From Anaerolineaceae bacterium (GTDB taxonomy: Bacteria > Chloroflexota > Anaerolineae > Anaerolineales > Anaerolineaceae), in the NCBI GenBank assembly GCA_029975475.1, contig JARKPB010000018.1, positions 62,001 through 126,000 on the forward strand: a stretch of 64,000 bases of DNA. The letters run 5' to 3'. Both the position numbers and the translations under genes were made by a program. Under the pieces are notes generated by a model, which saw nothing but the letters and a program-made list of their open reading frames with translations, did not search any database and was not told where the DNA came from. Shown piece after piece: positions 1 through 8,964 of the stretch (position 1 is its first letter; every line of letters begins with the position of its first letter).

Positions 1-215
1 CTGAGGAATTTGTGGATTTCATCCTCGGCAAGACGTTTCAAGAGGATATTCCCTTGCAGATGTTTGTTTTCCCGGTGAATTCGCAGGCGGCCGTGCCGGA
101 AGAATTCAGCCGCTATGTGCAGGTACCGTCCCAACCAGCCGAACTGGGATTGGATTTGATCGATCAACATCGCGAAGCCTGGATTGAAGCCTGGACGGAG
201 GTGGTGCTGCGGTGA
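1..215 (+). CDS. ABC transporter substrate-binding protein, thiamine type (C-terminal fragment)
   Basis: Only the last 70 or so codons are present; the frame is open from base 3 and the start lies outside the window. The tail (a 'FILGKTFQEDIPLQMFVFPV' stretch followed by a short Pro-containing linker) matches how ThiB-type periplasmic binding proteins end, where the last matured helix carries a 'FQ..IP....YPV' pattern. Its stop overlaps the GTG start of the permease gene by four bases (GTGA), so the two are translationally coupled. The protein would deliver the ligand to the permease outside the membrane. Thiamine is preferred because the permease also looks ThiP-like; an Fe(III) importer of the FbpABC type is the main alternative. 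Confidence 0.6.
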   Translation, partial: EEFVDFILGKTFQEDIPLQMFVFPVNSQAAVPEEFSRYVQVPSQPAELGLDLIDQHREAWIEAWTEVVLR

Positions 216-1873
216 GGTTGGCGCGCCGGGTATGGCTGTGGGCACTGCCCCTGCTTTTTCTGGGTTTGTTTTTCTATCTGCCGCTTGGCCGAATTCTTAT
301 CATCACAGGCCAGGCAGCCATTGAAACCGGCCTGCGGCCTTCGTTTGGCGCGCAGCTGCTGCGCACACTGGGATTCACGGCTGGCCAGGCCGGTCTGTCC
401 ACTCTGCTGACCCTCTTGATCGGGCTGCCCGCTGCCTATTTGTTTGGCCGCTTTCGCTTCCCCGCCAAACGCCCCTTGCAGCTGCTGTTTACCCTGCCGT
501 TTATTCTCCCGACTGTGGTGGCAGCCGCCGGGTTTAACGCGCTGCTCGGACCCAACGGCTGGCTTAACTGGGGGTTGATGCGCATTTTTGGTTTAAGCCA
601 GCCGCCGGTGATGATTCTGAACACCCTGACCGCCGTCCTCCTGGCTCACGTTTTCTACAACACCAGCGTGGTATTAAGGGTGGTCGGTTCCGCCTGGGCA
701 CAGCTGGACCCGCGTCTGGAGGGCTCAGCCCGCACCCTGGGCGCTTCACCCTGGCAGGCTTTTCGCACGGTCACCCTGCCGCTGCTGCGCCCGTTTATTC
801 TGGCAGCGACAGTGCTGGTATTCCTTTTTAACTTTACTTCATTTGGAGTGGTTTTGCTGTTGGGCGGACCAAAATTCGCCACCCTGGAGGTCGAAATCTA
901 CATTCAGGCGCTCCAGATTCTGAATCTGCCGGCTGCCGGAGCGCTTTCAGCGGTGCAGCTGCTGTGCACCCTGATCATTACCCTGGTCTACACCCGTCTG
1001 GCTGACCGGCGCAATATCCCCCTCACCCCCCGGTTGGAATCCGAAGCGGTCCAGCCGCTTCATTCGCTCCCCCGCCGGGTTTTCGCCGCGCTGGTTATTT
1101 TCTTGCTGACTGCGCTGCTCCTCCTGCCGCTGGCAGCCCTGGTGCTGCGCTCTTTCAGCGCGGTCAACGCCGATGGAACGCTGCGTCTGACGCTGGATTT
1201 TTACCGCGAGCTGTTTATTAACCGCCGACAATCAATTTTTTATGTCCCGCCGATTCGGGCGGCGCTTAACTCGCTGGGGTACGCCGGGCTGACTGTCCTC
1301 ATCTCCCTATCGCTTGGCAGTCTGGCTGCCTATGCCCTGCGGGAAAGCTCGCGCCTGAACCGCGTCCTGGAACCCGTCCTGATGCTGCCGCTTGGCGCTT
1401 CTGCGGTAACCCTGGGCCTGGGGATGGTGATGGTTTTCAACCGCCCTCCGTTTGACCCGGGCAGCTTCCCGCTTTTGCTGCCGTTTGCCCACAGCCTGGT
1501 AGCGCTGCCCTTCGCCCTGCGCAGCATCCAGCCGGCTCTGCGCTCCATTCCGCCCAGCCTGGGTCAGGCCGCGGCTGTTCTGGGAGCCTCTCCGGGCAAG
1601 GTCTGGCGAACGATTGAAATGCCAATTCTCGCTCGCGCCTTGCTGGTCAGCGCTGTCTTTGCTTTCACCATTTCTCTGGGCGAATTTGGCGCCACTGCTT
1701 TCCTTGCCCGGCCAGAGCGCCCGACCCTGCCAGTGGCAATCTTTCGGTACCTTGGTCAGCCGGGTGAGTTGAATTACGGGCAGGCGCTGGCACTATCTAC
1801 CCTGCTGTTGATCATCTGCGCCGTGAGCATTCTGCTGCTGGAATATTTAGAGAACCGCGCACGCCAGAAATAA
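212..1873 (+). CDS. thiP: ABC transporter double-domain permease, thiamine type (ThiP-like)
   Basis: A 553-residue integral membrane protein made of two fused permease halves with about twelve hydrophobic segments. Each half has an EAA-type coupling loop: 'LEGSARTLGASPWQAF' in the first (about residue 170) and 'LGQAAAVLGASPGKVW' in the second (about residue 450). E. coli ThiP (536 aa) has the same fused arrangement, and local patterns such as 'LLAHVFYN', 'LLGGP.FATLEVEIY' and 'SLGEFGATA' recall ThiP. The start is GTG, overlapping the upstream stop. It should move thiamine, or its phosphate, across the inner membrane with the neighbouring ATPase. FbpB-type iron permeases have the same fused form, so the substrate is inferred. 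Confidence 0.7.
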   Translation: MRLARRVWLWALPLLFLGLFFYLPLGRILIITGQAAIETGLRPSFGAQLLRTLGFTAGQAGLSTLLTLLIGLPAAYLFGRFRFPAKRPLQLLFTLPFILPTVVAAAGFNALLGPNGWLNWGLMRIFGLSQPPVMILNTLTAVLLAHVFYNTSVVLRVVGSAWAQLDPRLEGSARTLGASPWQAFRTVTLPLLRPFILAATVLVFLFNFTSFGVVLLLGGPKFATLEVEIYIQALQILNLPAAGALSAVQLLCTLIITLVYTRLADRRNIPLTPRLESEAVQPLHSLPRRVFAALVIFLLTALLLLPLAALVLRSFSAVNADGTLRLTLDFYRELFINRRQSIFYVPPIRAALNSLGYAGLTVLISLSLGSLAAYALRESSRLNRVLEPVLMLPLGASAVTLGLGMVMVFNRPPFDPGSFPLLLPFAHSLVALPFALRSIQPALRSIPPSLGQAAAVLGASPGKVWRTIEMPILARALLVSAVFAFTISLGEFGATAFLARPERPTLPVAIFRYLGQPGELNYGQALALSTLLLIICAVSILLLEYLENRARQK

Positions 1874-1885
1874 GGATACCTTCCC

Positions 1886-2923
1886 ATGCTTGAAATCCAG
1901 CGGATCAATAAGACCTACGAAGACCAACCCCTGCTCCAGAATATCTCCTTTGCGCTCGGAAAAGAAGAAACCCTTTGCTTACTGGGACGTTCCGGCTCAG
2001 GTAAAAGCACCCTGCTGCGGATCATCGCCGGGCTGGAACCGCCGGAAAGCGGCCGCATTCTGTGGGACGGGCAGGACCTGGCCGGCACCCCGGTCCACCG
2101 CCGTCAGTTTGGGCTCATGTTTCAGGATTACGCGCTCTTTCCGCACCAGAACGTGCTGGAGAACGTCGCCTACGGCCTGCGAATGCAGGGGCAACCTGAA
2201 GATGAAGTAAAACGCCGCAGCCTGGAGATGCTGGAAGCCGTGCAGATGCGGTCCTTCGCCCGCCGCCAGGTTACTGACCTTTCAGGCGGCGAACAGCAGC
2301 GCGTCGCCCTGGCGCGCACGCTTGCCCCCCAACCGCGCCTGGTGATGCTGGACGAACCGCTCGGCGCGCTGGACCGTTCTTTACGCGCCGAATTGCTGGA
2401 AGAATTGCGCGCTCTGCTGCAGCGCTTCAAGATCCCCGCGATCTACGTGACCCATGACCAGGAGGAGGCTTTTGCCATCGCGGACCGCATGGCGCTGCTG
2501 CATAACGGGAGGATTGAACAAATCGGCCCGCCCAAAACGGTTTACCGTTGCCCGGCCAGCCCGTGGGCGGCGCGCTTCCTCGGGTTAACCAATCTGCTGC
2601 CCGGCAGGCTGCAAGGCAGCTCCGCCGTCGAGACGGCTTGCGGGACGCTGGTGATCCGCCGCCAGACCTGCCAGAATTTCCAACCCGGGCAGACCGTCAC
2701 CGTCTTACTGCCCCCGCGCGTTCGGCTGGCACAACCCGGCACGGTAAACCAGATCAGCGGTGTGGTCAGCGACCTGATTTTTCAGGGAGCGGATTACAGC
2801 GTCACGTTAAAGCTGGACAGCGGGGACACGCTTCATTTTCAAATCGAGGATGAAATCGCTGCCGGCAGCCGAATTTCTGTGGAAGTGGATCCTGAAGAGA
2901 TCAATCTGCTCGAGGCGGAATGA
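1886..2923 (+). CDS. ABC transporter ATP-binding protein (thiamine or iron type)
   Basis: A 345-residue nucleotide-binding subunit with Walker A 'GRSGSGKST', Q-loop 'LMFQDYALFPH', signature 'LSGGEQQRVALAR', Walker B 'LVMLDEP' and H-loop 'YVTHDQEEA', all intact. After about residue 235 there is a TOBE-like C-terminal domain. E. coli ThiQ lacks this domain (about 232 aa), so in length the protein is closer to FbpC/PotA-type ATPases. It lies 12 bp downstream of the permease gene and energises that importer on the cytoplasmic side. The following DUF402 gene starts inside its last codon (ATGA overlap), which places that gene in the same operon. Confidence 0.75.
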   Translation: MLEIQRINKTYEDQPLLQNISFALGKEETLCLLGRSGSGKSTLLRIIAGLEPPESGRILWDGQDLAGTPVHRRQFGLMFQDYALFPHQNVLENVAYGLRMQGQPEDEVKRRSLEMLEAVQMRSFARRQVTDLSGGEQQRVALARTLAPQPRLVMLDEPLGALDRSLRAELLEELRALLQRFKIPAIYVTHDQEEAFAIADRMALLHNGRIEQIGPPKTVYRCPASPWAARFLGLTNLLPGRLQGSSAVETACGTLVIRRQTCQNFQPGQTVTVLLPPRVRLAQPGTVNQISGVVSDLIFQGADYSVTLKLDSGDTLHFQIEDEIAAGSRISVEVDPEEINLLEAE

Positions 2924-3483
2924 ACGCTGATATACCCATCATCAAACTCAACCCCGACGGTCAGGAAATGCGCCGCTACAGCGGACGCGTGATTCGCCGC
3001 CTGCCTGGCGCGGCGCTGGTTGAAGCCACTTTCACCTTTCCGGATCTGCCGTTTCACGGCATGCTGCTCGGACAGGGCGACCGCTTCCTTGAATTGTATT
3101 TTTCCAACCGCTGGTACAACATTTTCGAAATTTACAGCCGCGATGACGGAAATCTACGCGGCTGGTACTGCAATATCGGCCGGCCGGCGGTCATCACCCC
3201 CCAGGCGATTTCCTACGTCGACCTGGCTCTGGATTTGCTCGTTTTCCCTGACCGCCGCCAGCTCGTCCTGGATGAAGAGGAGTTTTTTACCCTGAACCTG
3301 CATCCCCGCACCCGCCGCAAGGCGCTGACCGCCCTGGCGGATTTGCGCGCCTGGTTCACGCAGGGTTTCAGCCCATTAAAAAACCTGTCCGCCGCAGCGG
3401 GGATGATTAAAGCGCCGGATCATTCAGCGGATCAGCCCGCTGCTATTCGCTGGCCAGCAAAGACGGAAGGGGCAGGCGGTTGA
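2920..3483 (+). CDS. DUF402-domain protein
   Basis: A 187-residue protein whose middle, with 'RWYNIFEIYSRDDGNLRGWYCNIGRP' split over residues 68-93 and 'YVDLALDLLVFPD' after it, carries the DUF402 signature ('GWYcni..P....YvDldLDl.v..dg'). Family members include the nucleotide-phosphatase-like Sco4506/FomD proteins, which coordinate divalent metal and hydrolyse phosphate bonds. Here the acidic tail 'VLDEEEFF' is conserved. The start overlaps the ABC ATPase stop by four bases, so it is co-transcribed with the importer. Its 3' end overlaps the convergent gene on the other strand by 41 bp. The exact substrate is unknown; a role in nucleotide or thiamine-phosphate metabolism would only be a guess from context. 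Confidence 0.7.
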   Translation: MNADIPIIKLNPDGQEMRRYSGRVIRRLPGAALVEATFTFPDLPFHGMLLGQGDRFLELYFSNRWYNIFEIYSRDDGNLRGWYCNIGRPAVITPQAISYVDLALDLLVFPDRRQLVLDEEEFFTLNLHPRTRRKALTALADLRAWFTQGFSPLKNLSAAAGMIKAPDHSADQPAAIRWPAKTEGAGG

Positions 3484-4459
3484 AACGCCTGGCTTTTCCC
3501 TCAGCTTCCAGCACCTCTTTGCACAACCTGGCGATATTTCTGCCAGATGTGCCCCCGTTCTGCAGCGGTGTCAGCGACCGCAAGGTATTCAGGTCAAAAT
3601 AGGAATGGCATTCCTTGCCCAGCGCCAGACCAACATACACGCAGGACGAGTACTGAGTGATCAAAGCGGAGCAATTGGCGATCATGTGATCCGTCTCGCC
3701 GCTGGAAAAAACCGGCGCGTCCGGCGCGATCTTGCGAATCTCGCGCGTCGCCCGCTCAATGTTCTCATTGGGATGTAAACGAAAGATCACCGGGCGCCCG
3801 GCGGCTTTTTCCATCGCCCAGCGTAAAAACGCCTGACGGTCATCAATTTTTAGGGTTTCCCGCGCGTTGGATGTCGCGATCAGCGCGAAATCTTTGTAGG
3901 GAAAATCGTTCTGGCGGTACTGATCCACATGATCAAAATTTGGCAGACCGGTTACCACCACCTTTTCCGGGCGGCAGCCTTTACGAAGAAACAGGTCGCG
4001 GTAACCCTGAGAGGCGACGCAGAAATACCGATACCGATTGGATAAACCCAGAGCCGCCGTCCCGGCCAGCCAGCGAGGCAACCCGGCATACTTTACCAGA
4101 TGAAACCGCCAGTCTTCCGGGTCGGTCATTCCTTCCTGGATGAGAATCAGCGGCCTGGCGCGCAGGTTCTTCTGTAAAATGATGTCGGTGGTGGTGACAA
4201 TCAGGTCATAGGCATGCGCTGTTCCGCCGTAATCGAGCCGCAGGCCGTTTTCGAGGATATAAGCTTCGCTGCGCTTGCGGATGCGCTCTCCCAGCACGGT
4301 AAACTCAAGCCAGCCCCATTTTCGCATCCAGTTCAGCAAGCCGTCACAGTAAGCCGGCGTGTAATAACAGTCATAATCATCCGCCAGGTGCTGCCCGACC
4401 GCGTGAACAATTTTGGTCTGGTTGAGGGATCCGCCAATGAGTAAGACTTTCTTTTTCAC
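3443..4459 (-). CDS. GT-B-fold glycosyl/glycerophosphotransferase-like protein
   Basis: A 338-residue soluble protein starting at GTG. The C-terminal half has the layout of UDP-GlcNAc 2-epimerase and CDP-glycerol glycerophosphotransferase folds: 'VVVTGLPNFDHVDQYR' (about 175), 'ALIATSNARET' (about 196), 'GRPVIFRLHPNENIE' (about 225) and 'HMIANCSALITQYSSCVYVGLALGK' split around residues 263-287, where the acidic/Ser/Thr loop usually binds the donor phosphate. The N-terminus 'KKVLLIGGSLNQT' is a Rossmann-like first strand. It probably acts in surface polysaccharide or teichoic-acid-like synthesis, but no partner gene is adjacent and the substrate cannot be named. The last 41 bp overlap the DUF402 gene tail to tail. 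Confidence 0.5.
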   Translation of the reverse strand: MKKKVLLIGGSLNQTKIVHAVGQHLADDYDCYYTPAYCDGLLNWMRKWGWLEFTVLGERIRKRSEAYILENGLRLDYGGTAHAYDLIVTTTDIILQKNLRARPLILIQEGMTDPEDWRFHLVKYAGLPRWLAGTAALGLSNRYRYFCVASQGYRDLFLRKGCRPEKVVVTGLPNFDHVDQYRQNDFPYKDFALIATSNARETLKIDDRQAFLRWAMEKAAGRPVIFRLHPNENIERATREIRKIAPDAPVFSSGETDHMIANCSALITQYSSCVYVGLALGKECHSYFDLNTLRSLTPLQNGGTSGRNIARLCKEVLEAEGKARRFNRLPLPSLLASE

Positions 4460-4600
4460 CTCATCAGTGTATGGAAAAATATTTAACAGCAGATCAAGAT
4501 TGGATGATCACCTTGTAATGGTTGGGTAAATTTTTGGAGAATGCTTAACCAGATGATTACCCATCCTTATTTTCGTGTTTACTTCCCCGTGGTTTAATGA

Positions 4601-5152
4601 ATGCGCGGCATGGATAAATTTTCAAAACTGGACGATCTGAAATATCCTGAAAGCAAATTCATGCGGGCTGTATACCGCCTGCCGGTTCTCTTTTACCGGC
4701 TGGGGTTTGGTCCGCTGGTTGGAAAATTATTCATGATTTTGACCACTACGGGCAGGAAGAGCGGCCTTCCGCGCCAGACCGCGATTGAGTATCACCAATT
4801 TAACCGCCGGATTTACGTTTACAGCGCCTGGGGCGAGAGATCGGACTGGTATAAAAACACTCTTGCCGATCCGAAGGTTACCATCCAGACCGGGAATAAC
4901 GTGCAGAGCGCTTCGGCGCACCGATTGATCACGGATGAAGAATACGCGGCCGCTTATCAGGCCGCCGCGGCTGATTCATTTATCCGCGCCGCCAGCGTTC
5001 TGGTGGGCTTTCGCCTTTCAGAGGAAGAATTTCTCAGGAATAAAAGCCGCTTTACTCTGATTGCTTTTGACCCTGCCGATCACTCCCCCGCGCCAGCGGT
5101 AAAAGCCGACCTCTGGTGGGTAAGCGTCTTGACCGGGCTTGCGCTGCTGTGA
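4601..5152 (+). CDS. Deazaflavin-dependent nitroreductase family protein (DUF385)
   Basis: A 183-residue protein whose core 'LTTTGRKSGLPRQTAIEY' (residues 47-64), 'WGERSDWYKNTLADPKV' and 'ADPAD'-like tail follow the F420-dependent Ddn/DUF385 pattern ('LtttGRkSGr.r.tpl.y', 'g....p.WyhNL.anP.v'). Relatives bind F420 or heme-like ligands in a split beta-barrel and reduce quinones or nitro compounds. A second in-frame ATG three codons in could also be the start. It stands alone between a divergent glycosyltransferase-like gene and convergent membrane protein genes. Whether this organism makes F420 cannot be seen here. Confidence 0.65.
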   Translation: MRGMDKFSKLDDLKYPESKFMRAVYRLPVLFYRLGFGPLVGKLFMILTTTGRKSGLPRQTAIEYHQFNRRIYVYSAWGERSDWYKNTLADPKVTIQTGNNVQSASAHRLITDEEYAAAYQAAAADSFIRAASVLVGFRLSEEEFLRNKSRFTLIAFDPADHSPAPAVKADLWWVSVLTGLALL

Positions 5153-5171
5153 TGGATAATATTCTAATGGG

Positions 5172-5471
5172 TCAGATCCGGGCAGTCAGAGCCAGGGCAA
5201 AATTGACCGGCCAGCGCAGTTCAATCTCTAAGATTGAGCCGTTAAACAGGGCGACAAGCAGCAGGCAGACCAGAGTCAGGCAGCAGCACAGCAGCAATAC
5301 GATCAGCGCGATAATGATCACCGCCGGGGTATTATCCGCTTTCTTCGGGGGCACATAGTAAGACGGCCTGACTGGAGCCGGGCTTTCCGCCGGGGACGAA
5401 GTGGGTCCGCCCGGCAGTGTACCAAAGGCTTCGGGCAGGCTGTCATCAGCTGGTTTTGGTTTGACAGGCAT
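5172..5471 (-). CDS. Small single-pass membrane protein, proline-rich N-terminus
   Basis: A 99-residue protein with a Pro/Ser-rich cytosolic N-terminus (residues 1-45) and one strongly hydrophobic segment rich in Leu, Val and Cys (about residues 49-75, including 'LLLCCCLTL'). A clear ribosome site GGAGGTGAA sits just before the ATG. It is 12 bp downstream of the DUF2085 membrane protein gene on the same strand, so the two probably form an operon. No family is recognised. The three consecutive cysteines in the membrane segment are unusual and could be lipidated or metal-binding, but nothing else supports a function. Confidence 0.55.
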   Translation of the reverse strand: MPVKPKPADDSLPEAFGTLPGGPTSSPAESPAPVRPSYYVPPKKADNTPAVIIIALIVLLLCCCLTLVCLLLVALFNGSILEIELRWPVNFALALTARI

Positions 5472-5483
5472 ACTTCACCTCCA

Positions 5484-6311
5484 TCATTTAAGCACCGGCC
5501 AGGGAAGCGGGAATCCTCCCCAGGTATGGGTGAGGGCCAGGCGTACGGTGGACATTGCGAGGATAAGCAGCAGCGCGGTGGCCAGCCCACCCAGGAAGAA
5601 GAAAAACAACTGACCAGGCGTATCAAAACTGTTTTCGCGGCGCAGCAGCAGAACCCAGATCAGGGTGAAAATCAGGGTGAACAGGCCCAGTACCCCGGCC
5701 GTGCTGATTAACGCCAGCGGGTAAAGCAGCAGCGGGTTTTCGCTGAGCATGGCCAGATTCACCGTCGCCGCGATGACCAGCAGGGCGGCCAGGTCTTTCC
5801 AACGATTCAGAATCGGGCGCTCATCCACTTGTTTCCAGACAATCTGGTGAAAAGCGGGAAGCAGGTAAGCCGGAATAGCCAGTCCGATCAGGCTGCCGGT
5901 GGCCAGGCGCAGCCAGTTTTGGGGTGTGTACAGGCCGTTGAAATTTGGTATCAATTGAAAATAAGAATTCGCCCCGTCCAGCCCATAAACCGCCAGGAAG
6001 ACGAGGAAGATCAACCCGAATCGCCGGGTTGGCCAGCCAGCCCGCCGGCCCAGCCGGACAAGATAAACCAGGCCCAGCAGCGCCATGCTGAACGTGCCCG
6101 AACAGCGCGCGCAAAGCGGCATCGGACGCTCCCCAAAGTGAAATGAGCGCAGGGGAAGCCGGTGGCAGACCGCATAGGCGATGCCGTCTTCTTTGCCCAT
6201 CAGGCCAGGCGGCGTAATCTGAAGCCAGACAGCGGTGACAAACGCCAGACCGATCAAGATCAGCCAGTGGCGCAGCTTGAGGCGGGAGAGAAGAGAACGA
6301 ATCACATTCAT
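5484..6311 (-). CDS. DUF2085 multi-pass membrane protein
   Basis: A 275-residue membrane protein with about seven hydrophobic segments. After the first one comes the DUF2085 hallmark: 'AVCHRLPLRSFHFGERPMP' followed by 'LCARCSGTF' (family pattern 'CHq.p.RSf...g...plCaRC.Gi'). The Cys/His pairs suggest metal or heme binding at the membrane surface, but the biochemical role of the family is not established. It precedes the small Pro-rich membrane protein gene with a 12-bp gap. A terminator hairpin between its 5' end and the agmatine deiminase stop insulates it from the upstream operon, so it should have its own promoter. Confidence 0.7.
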   Translation of the reverse strand: MNVIRSLLSRLKLRHWLILIGLAFVTAVWLQITPPGLMGKEDGIAYAVCHRLPLRSFHFGERPMPLCARCSGTFSMALLGLVYLVRLGRRAGWPTRRFGLIFLVFLAVYGLDGANSYFQLIPNFNGLYTPQNWLRLATGSLIGLAIPAYLLPAFHQIVWKQVDERPILNRWKDLAALLVIAATVNLAMLSENPLLLYPLALISTAGVLGLFTLIFTLIWVLLLRRENSFDTPGQLFFFFLGGLATALLLILAMSTVRLALTHTWGGFPLPWPVLK

Positions 6312-6356
6312 TTGATTTAATCTTACGGCAAAGCCCGCCGCCTGTCAAAGCGCAAA

Positions 6357-6384
6357 GAAAAAGGCCGGTTTCCCGACCTTTTTC
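6357..6384 (-). terminator. Intrinsic terminator of the agmatine operon
   Basis: A hairpin with a GAAAAAGG arm paired to CCTTTTTC and an inner CGG/CCG stem closing a four-base loop, with one c/a mismatch. Read on the minus strand it ends in a run of T after the stem. It lies 13 bp past the agmatine deiminase stop and before the DUF2085 start, and is A/T-symmetrical enough to work in both directions. Confidence 0.75.
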
Positions 6385-6396
6385 TGCGTTGATGCT

Positions 6397-7488
6397 TCAC
6401 ACTTTTGGCTGCTGCTGGGTAATGCAGTGGATATTTCCGCCGCCCAGCAAAATTTCGCGCGCTGGAACTCCAACCACTTTTCTTTCAGGCAAAGCGGCCT
6501 GGAGGGCAGCCAGCGCCGGCGCATCCCACGGGTCATCAAAGGTGGGAACAACTGCGCCGCCGTTCACGAAGAAGAAATTGACGTAAGAACCCGCCAGCCG
6601 ATCGCCCGCTTGGCGCGGCAGCGTGCCTTCGACCGCGTCGACCCCCTGGCTTTCTTCTTCGGTGATATAGATCGGACCCGGTTGATGCAATTTGATCACT
6701 TCCAGGCTGCGCCCGCGGGCGTCTCTGGCTGAACGCAAAATCTCCAGATTCTCATTTGAGATTTCCCACTGCGGGTCGCTGCGGTCGTCCGTCCAGGTCA
6801 GCGCCACCACGCCGGGACGCAGGAAGCAGCAGATGTTGTCCACATGGCCGTTGGTTTCATCGTTGAACACACCCCGTTTAAGCCAGATGAACTGCTCCAC
6901 ATTGAGATAGTCGCGCAGGTAGCCTTCAATCTGCTCCTTGCTCAAGTCCGGGTTGCGGTTGGGGTTAAGCAGGCATTCTTCTGTGGTCAGCAGCGTACCC
7001 TGACCGTCCACATGGATTGATCCGCCTTCCAGCACCAGCGGCGCGCGGTAACGATCCACCCGCTCGATCTCGGCAATTTTCATCGCCACCAAATCGTCCA
7101 GATCCCAGGGGAAATACAGGCCGCCTTCCAGACCGCCCCAGGCGTTAAAGACCCAATCCACCGCCCGCAGGGATTTACCGTTGGTGACAAAAGTCGGGCC
7201 GCAATCCCGCACCCAGGAGTCATTGTAGGATAATTCCACCACGCGCACGGCCGCCGGCAGCATGTGGCGCGCGTTGCGGTATTGAGCCGCCGAAACACCC
7301 ACAGTCAGCGGTTCAAACCGGCTGATGGCTTCTGCCACGGCCGCGAACGCCCGCTGGGCTGGTTTTGCCCCCAGCCGCCAGTTGTCCGGCCGCTCCGGCC
7401 AGAGCATCCAGGCGCCAGCCTGTGGTTCAAACTCTGCCGGCATGTGAAACCCATCTGCGCGGGGCAAACTTTCGAGCAATTGAGACAT
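6397..7488 (-). CDS. aguA: Agmatine deiminase
   Basis: A 363-residue enzyme of the peptidylarginine-deiminase-like amidinotransferase fold. It hydrolyses agmatine to N-carbamoylputrescine and ammonia in the cytosol. Family motifs are present: '[19 protein letters not shown]' near the N-terminus, '[13 protein letters not shown]' (residues about 89-101), '[19 protein letters not shown]' (about 154-172), 'ETNGHVDNI' (about 210) and the catalytic-cysteine motif '[12 protein letters not shown]' with Cys at about 355. Length is normal for AguA. It is the last gene of a minus-strand operon with putrescine carbamoyltransferase and an APC carrier. A GC-rich hairpin and a GGAGG site precede its start. 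Carbamate kinase, the usual last step, is not in the window. Confidence 0.92.
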   Translation of the reverse strand: MSQLLESLPRADGFHMPAEFEPQAGAWMLWPERPDNWRLGAKPAQRAFAAVAEAISRFEPLTVGVSAAQYRNARHMLPAAVRVVELSYNDSWVRDCGPTFVTNGKSLRAVDWVFNAWGGLEGGLYFPWDLDDLVAMKIAEIERVDRYRAPLVLEGGSIHVDGQGTLLTTEECLLNPNRNPDLSKEQIEGYLRDYLNVEQFIWLKRGVFNDETNGHVDNICCFLRPGVVALTWTDDRSDPQWEISNENLEILRSARDARGRSLEVIKLHQPGPIYITEEESQGVDAVEGTLPRQAGDRLAGSYVNFFFVNGGAVVPTFDDPWDAPALAALQAALPERKVVGVPAREILLGGGNIHCITQQQPKV

Positions 7489-7506
7489 TTCAAACCTCCA
7501 GATACC

Positions 7507-7541
7507 GCCCCCGTCGATGCCGAATGGGCGTCGGCGGGGGC
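7507..7541 (-). promoter_or_regulatory. Strong intra-operon stem-loop upstream of aguA
   Basis: Two 14-base arms (7507-7520 and 7528-7541) pair with two G-U positions around a seven-base loop. No T-run follows on the minus strand, so it is not a standard terminator. It lies between the APC carrier stop and the GGAGG of aguA, and could be a processing or mRNA-stability element setting the ratio of the two products. Confidence 0.5.
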
Positions 7542-7551
7542 AAACAACCGT

Positions 7552-8943
7552 TTACTTCTTGCGCGAGGCGAAAATCAGCACTTCACCGACCAGCAGGGTA
7601 ACAGCCACCCCGATCAGCACCGGCCCGGCAAAGCTCCAGTCAATCGGTTCGCCCGGGACCCAGACAAAAAACACAATCGCCTGAATGATGAACAACTCGC
7701 AGATCACTGCTGCAACGGCCGCCGCGGTATTCCCGCCGGGCAGTTTATACGGACGGACCGCGTCGGGATCCGTTTTGCGCAGTTTGAGAAAAGCCGGGAA
7801 AAGCGCGAGGTAAGGGAGCAAAAAGACCATCGAGCTGAAGGCAAACAGAGTCCAGAACAGGTCTTCCGCGTTTCCGGCCATAAAACCGTAGATGCCCAGC
7901 ACGAGCGTGGATACCACACCGGTGATGACAAAGGCGCCAACCGGGGTCTTATTGACCGGATGGAGCTGGCCAAACATGGCCGGCAGCTCGCCTTCGTTCG
8001 CGGCTTCCGCCGCTGTGCGGTTGGCACCCATCGTCCAGGTGACCATGTTGGCGAGCAGGGTGTAGAGAGCCGCCACGCCCAGCACCACGACGATCACACC
8101 GCCAAGGCCGGACTCGCCGAAGAGAATGCGGAACACATCAATGATGCCGGAGACCAGACCCAGTTGATCCAGCGGTATGGCCAGCAGCATGCCAATTGTG
8201 CCTAACAGGTAGAAGACCGCGATCAGCAGCCCGGCGATGATAATCGCGCGCGGAATATCTTTACCGGGATTTTTCATCTCATCCCCCGCGCCGGACATCA
8301 GTTCAAAGCCCATAAAGTTGTAAACGATCACCGGCAGAAACGCCAGACCGGCATCCCACGAGGGCAAAATGGCGGTAAAGGAAAGATCATTGGCCACACC
8401 GTTTTTACTGGCGTACAGAATCGCGCCGACACCGATGACGACCATAATGACGGCTTTGAAAAACGCGCCAATGTTGGGGAACCACTTGCCCGTATTGGTG
8501 GCAATCACGCCGATCCCGACCGTGATCCAGGTCATCACAATGCCGATGACGATCTGCCCGGTCAACGGCAGGTCGGGCAGAAACAGCTGGCTAAATATAC
8601 CGGCGAAGAGTACGTAAACTGAGGGCATCCATAAAGCCACATTGATCCAGTAAAGCCAGGTGGTGCGGGCGGCCCATTTCTCGCCAAAGGCGCGCTTGAC
8701 CCAGACGTACAACCCGCCCTGTTCTGGATAGGTGGTGCCCAGTTCGGCGGTGATCAGGCCGTACGGGATAAAGAACAGCACCAGGGTGATGATCCACCAT
8801 GAAATGCTGGAAGCGCCGATCGCCGCCGAAGGAGCCAGGGTGTCAATCACCAGGATGGCGCACACGGTGAACAGGGTCAAATCCAGACCCTTCAACACCT
8901 TTTGAAATCCTTTTGGACTGGCAGCAGAAGTCATACTTGTCAT
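7552..8943 (-). CDS. APC-family amino acid/polyamine permease, probable agmatine-putrescine exchanger
   Basis: A 463-residue transporter with twelve predicted membrane segments. The first helix has the APC unwound-helix pattern ('TLAPSAAIGASSISWW' about residues 35-50) and helix 6 has 'IVYNFMGFELMSGAGDEMKNPGKDIPRA' around residues 208-235, the typical 'f.G.E...a.E.knP.kdiPra' motif. In AguABCD-type clusters the carrier AguD exchanges extracellular agmatine for putrescine. Its position between the carbamoyltransferase gene (21-bp gap) and aguA supports that role. Sequence alone does not separate it from glutamate/GABA exchangers, so the substrate comes from context. Confidence 0.8.
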   Translation of the reverse strand: MTSMTSAASPKGFQKVLKGLDLTLFTVCAILVIDTLAPSAAIGASSISWWIITLVLFFIPYGLITAELGTTYPEQGGLYVWVKRAFGEKWAARTTWLYWINVALWMPSVYVLFAGIFSQLFLPDLPLTGQIVIGIVMTWITVGIGVIATNTGKWFPNIGAFFKAVIMVVIGVGAILYASKNGVANDLSFTAILPSWDAGLAFLPVIVYNFMGFELMSGAGDEMKNPGKDIPRAIIIAGLLIAVFYLLGTIGMLLAIPLDQLGLVSGIIDVFRILFGESGLGGVIVVVLGVAALYTLLANMVTWTMGANRTAAEAANEGELPAMFGQLHPVNKTPVGAFVITGVVSTLVLGIYGFMAGNAEDLFWTLFAFSSMVFLLPYLALFPAFLKLRKTDPDAVRPYKLPGGNTAAAVAAVICELFIIQAIVFFVWVPGEPIDWSFAGPVLIGVAVTLLVGEVLIFASRKK

Positions 8944-8964
8944 TTTCCTTTTCCTTTCCCTGAT

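Noticed and set aside
5821-6348. 175-codon minus-strand frame
   Set aside because: It overlaps the DUF2085 gene on the same strand in another frame and lacks its motifs.
7264-8205. 313-codon open frame on the plus strand
   Set aside because: Antisense to aguA and the APC carrier; composition is Gln/His/Arg-rich with no family features.
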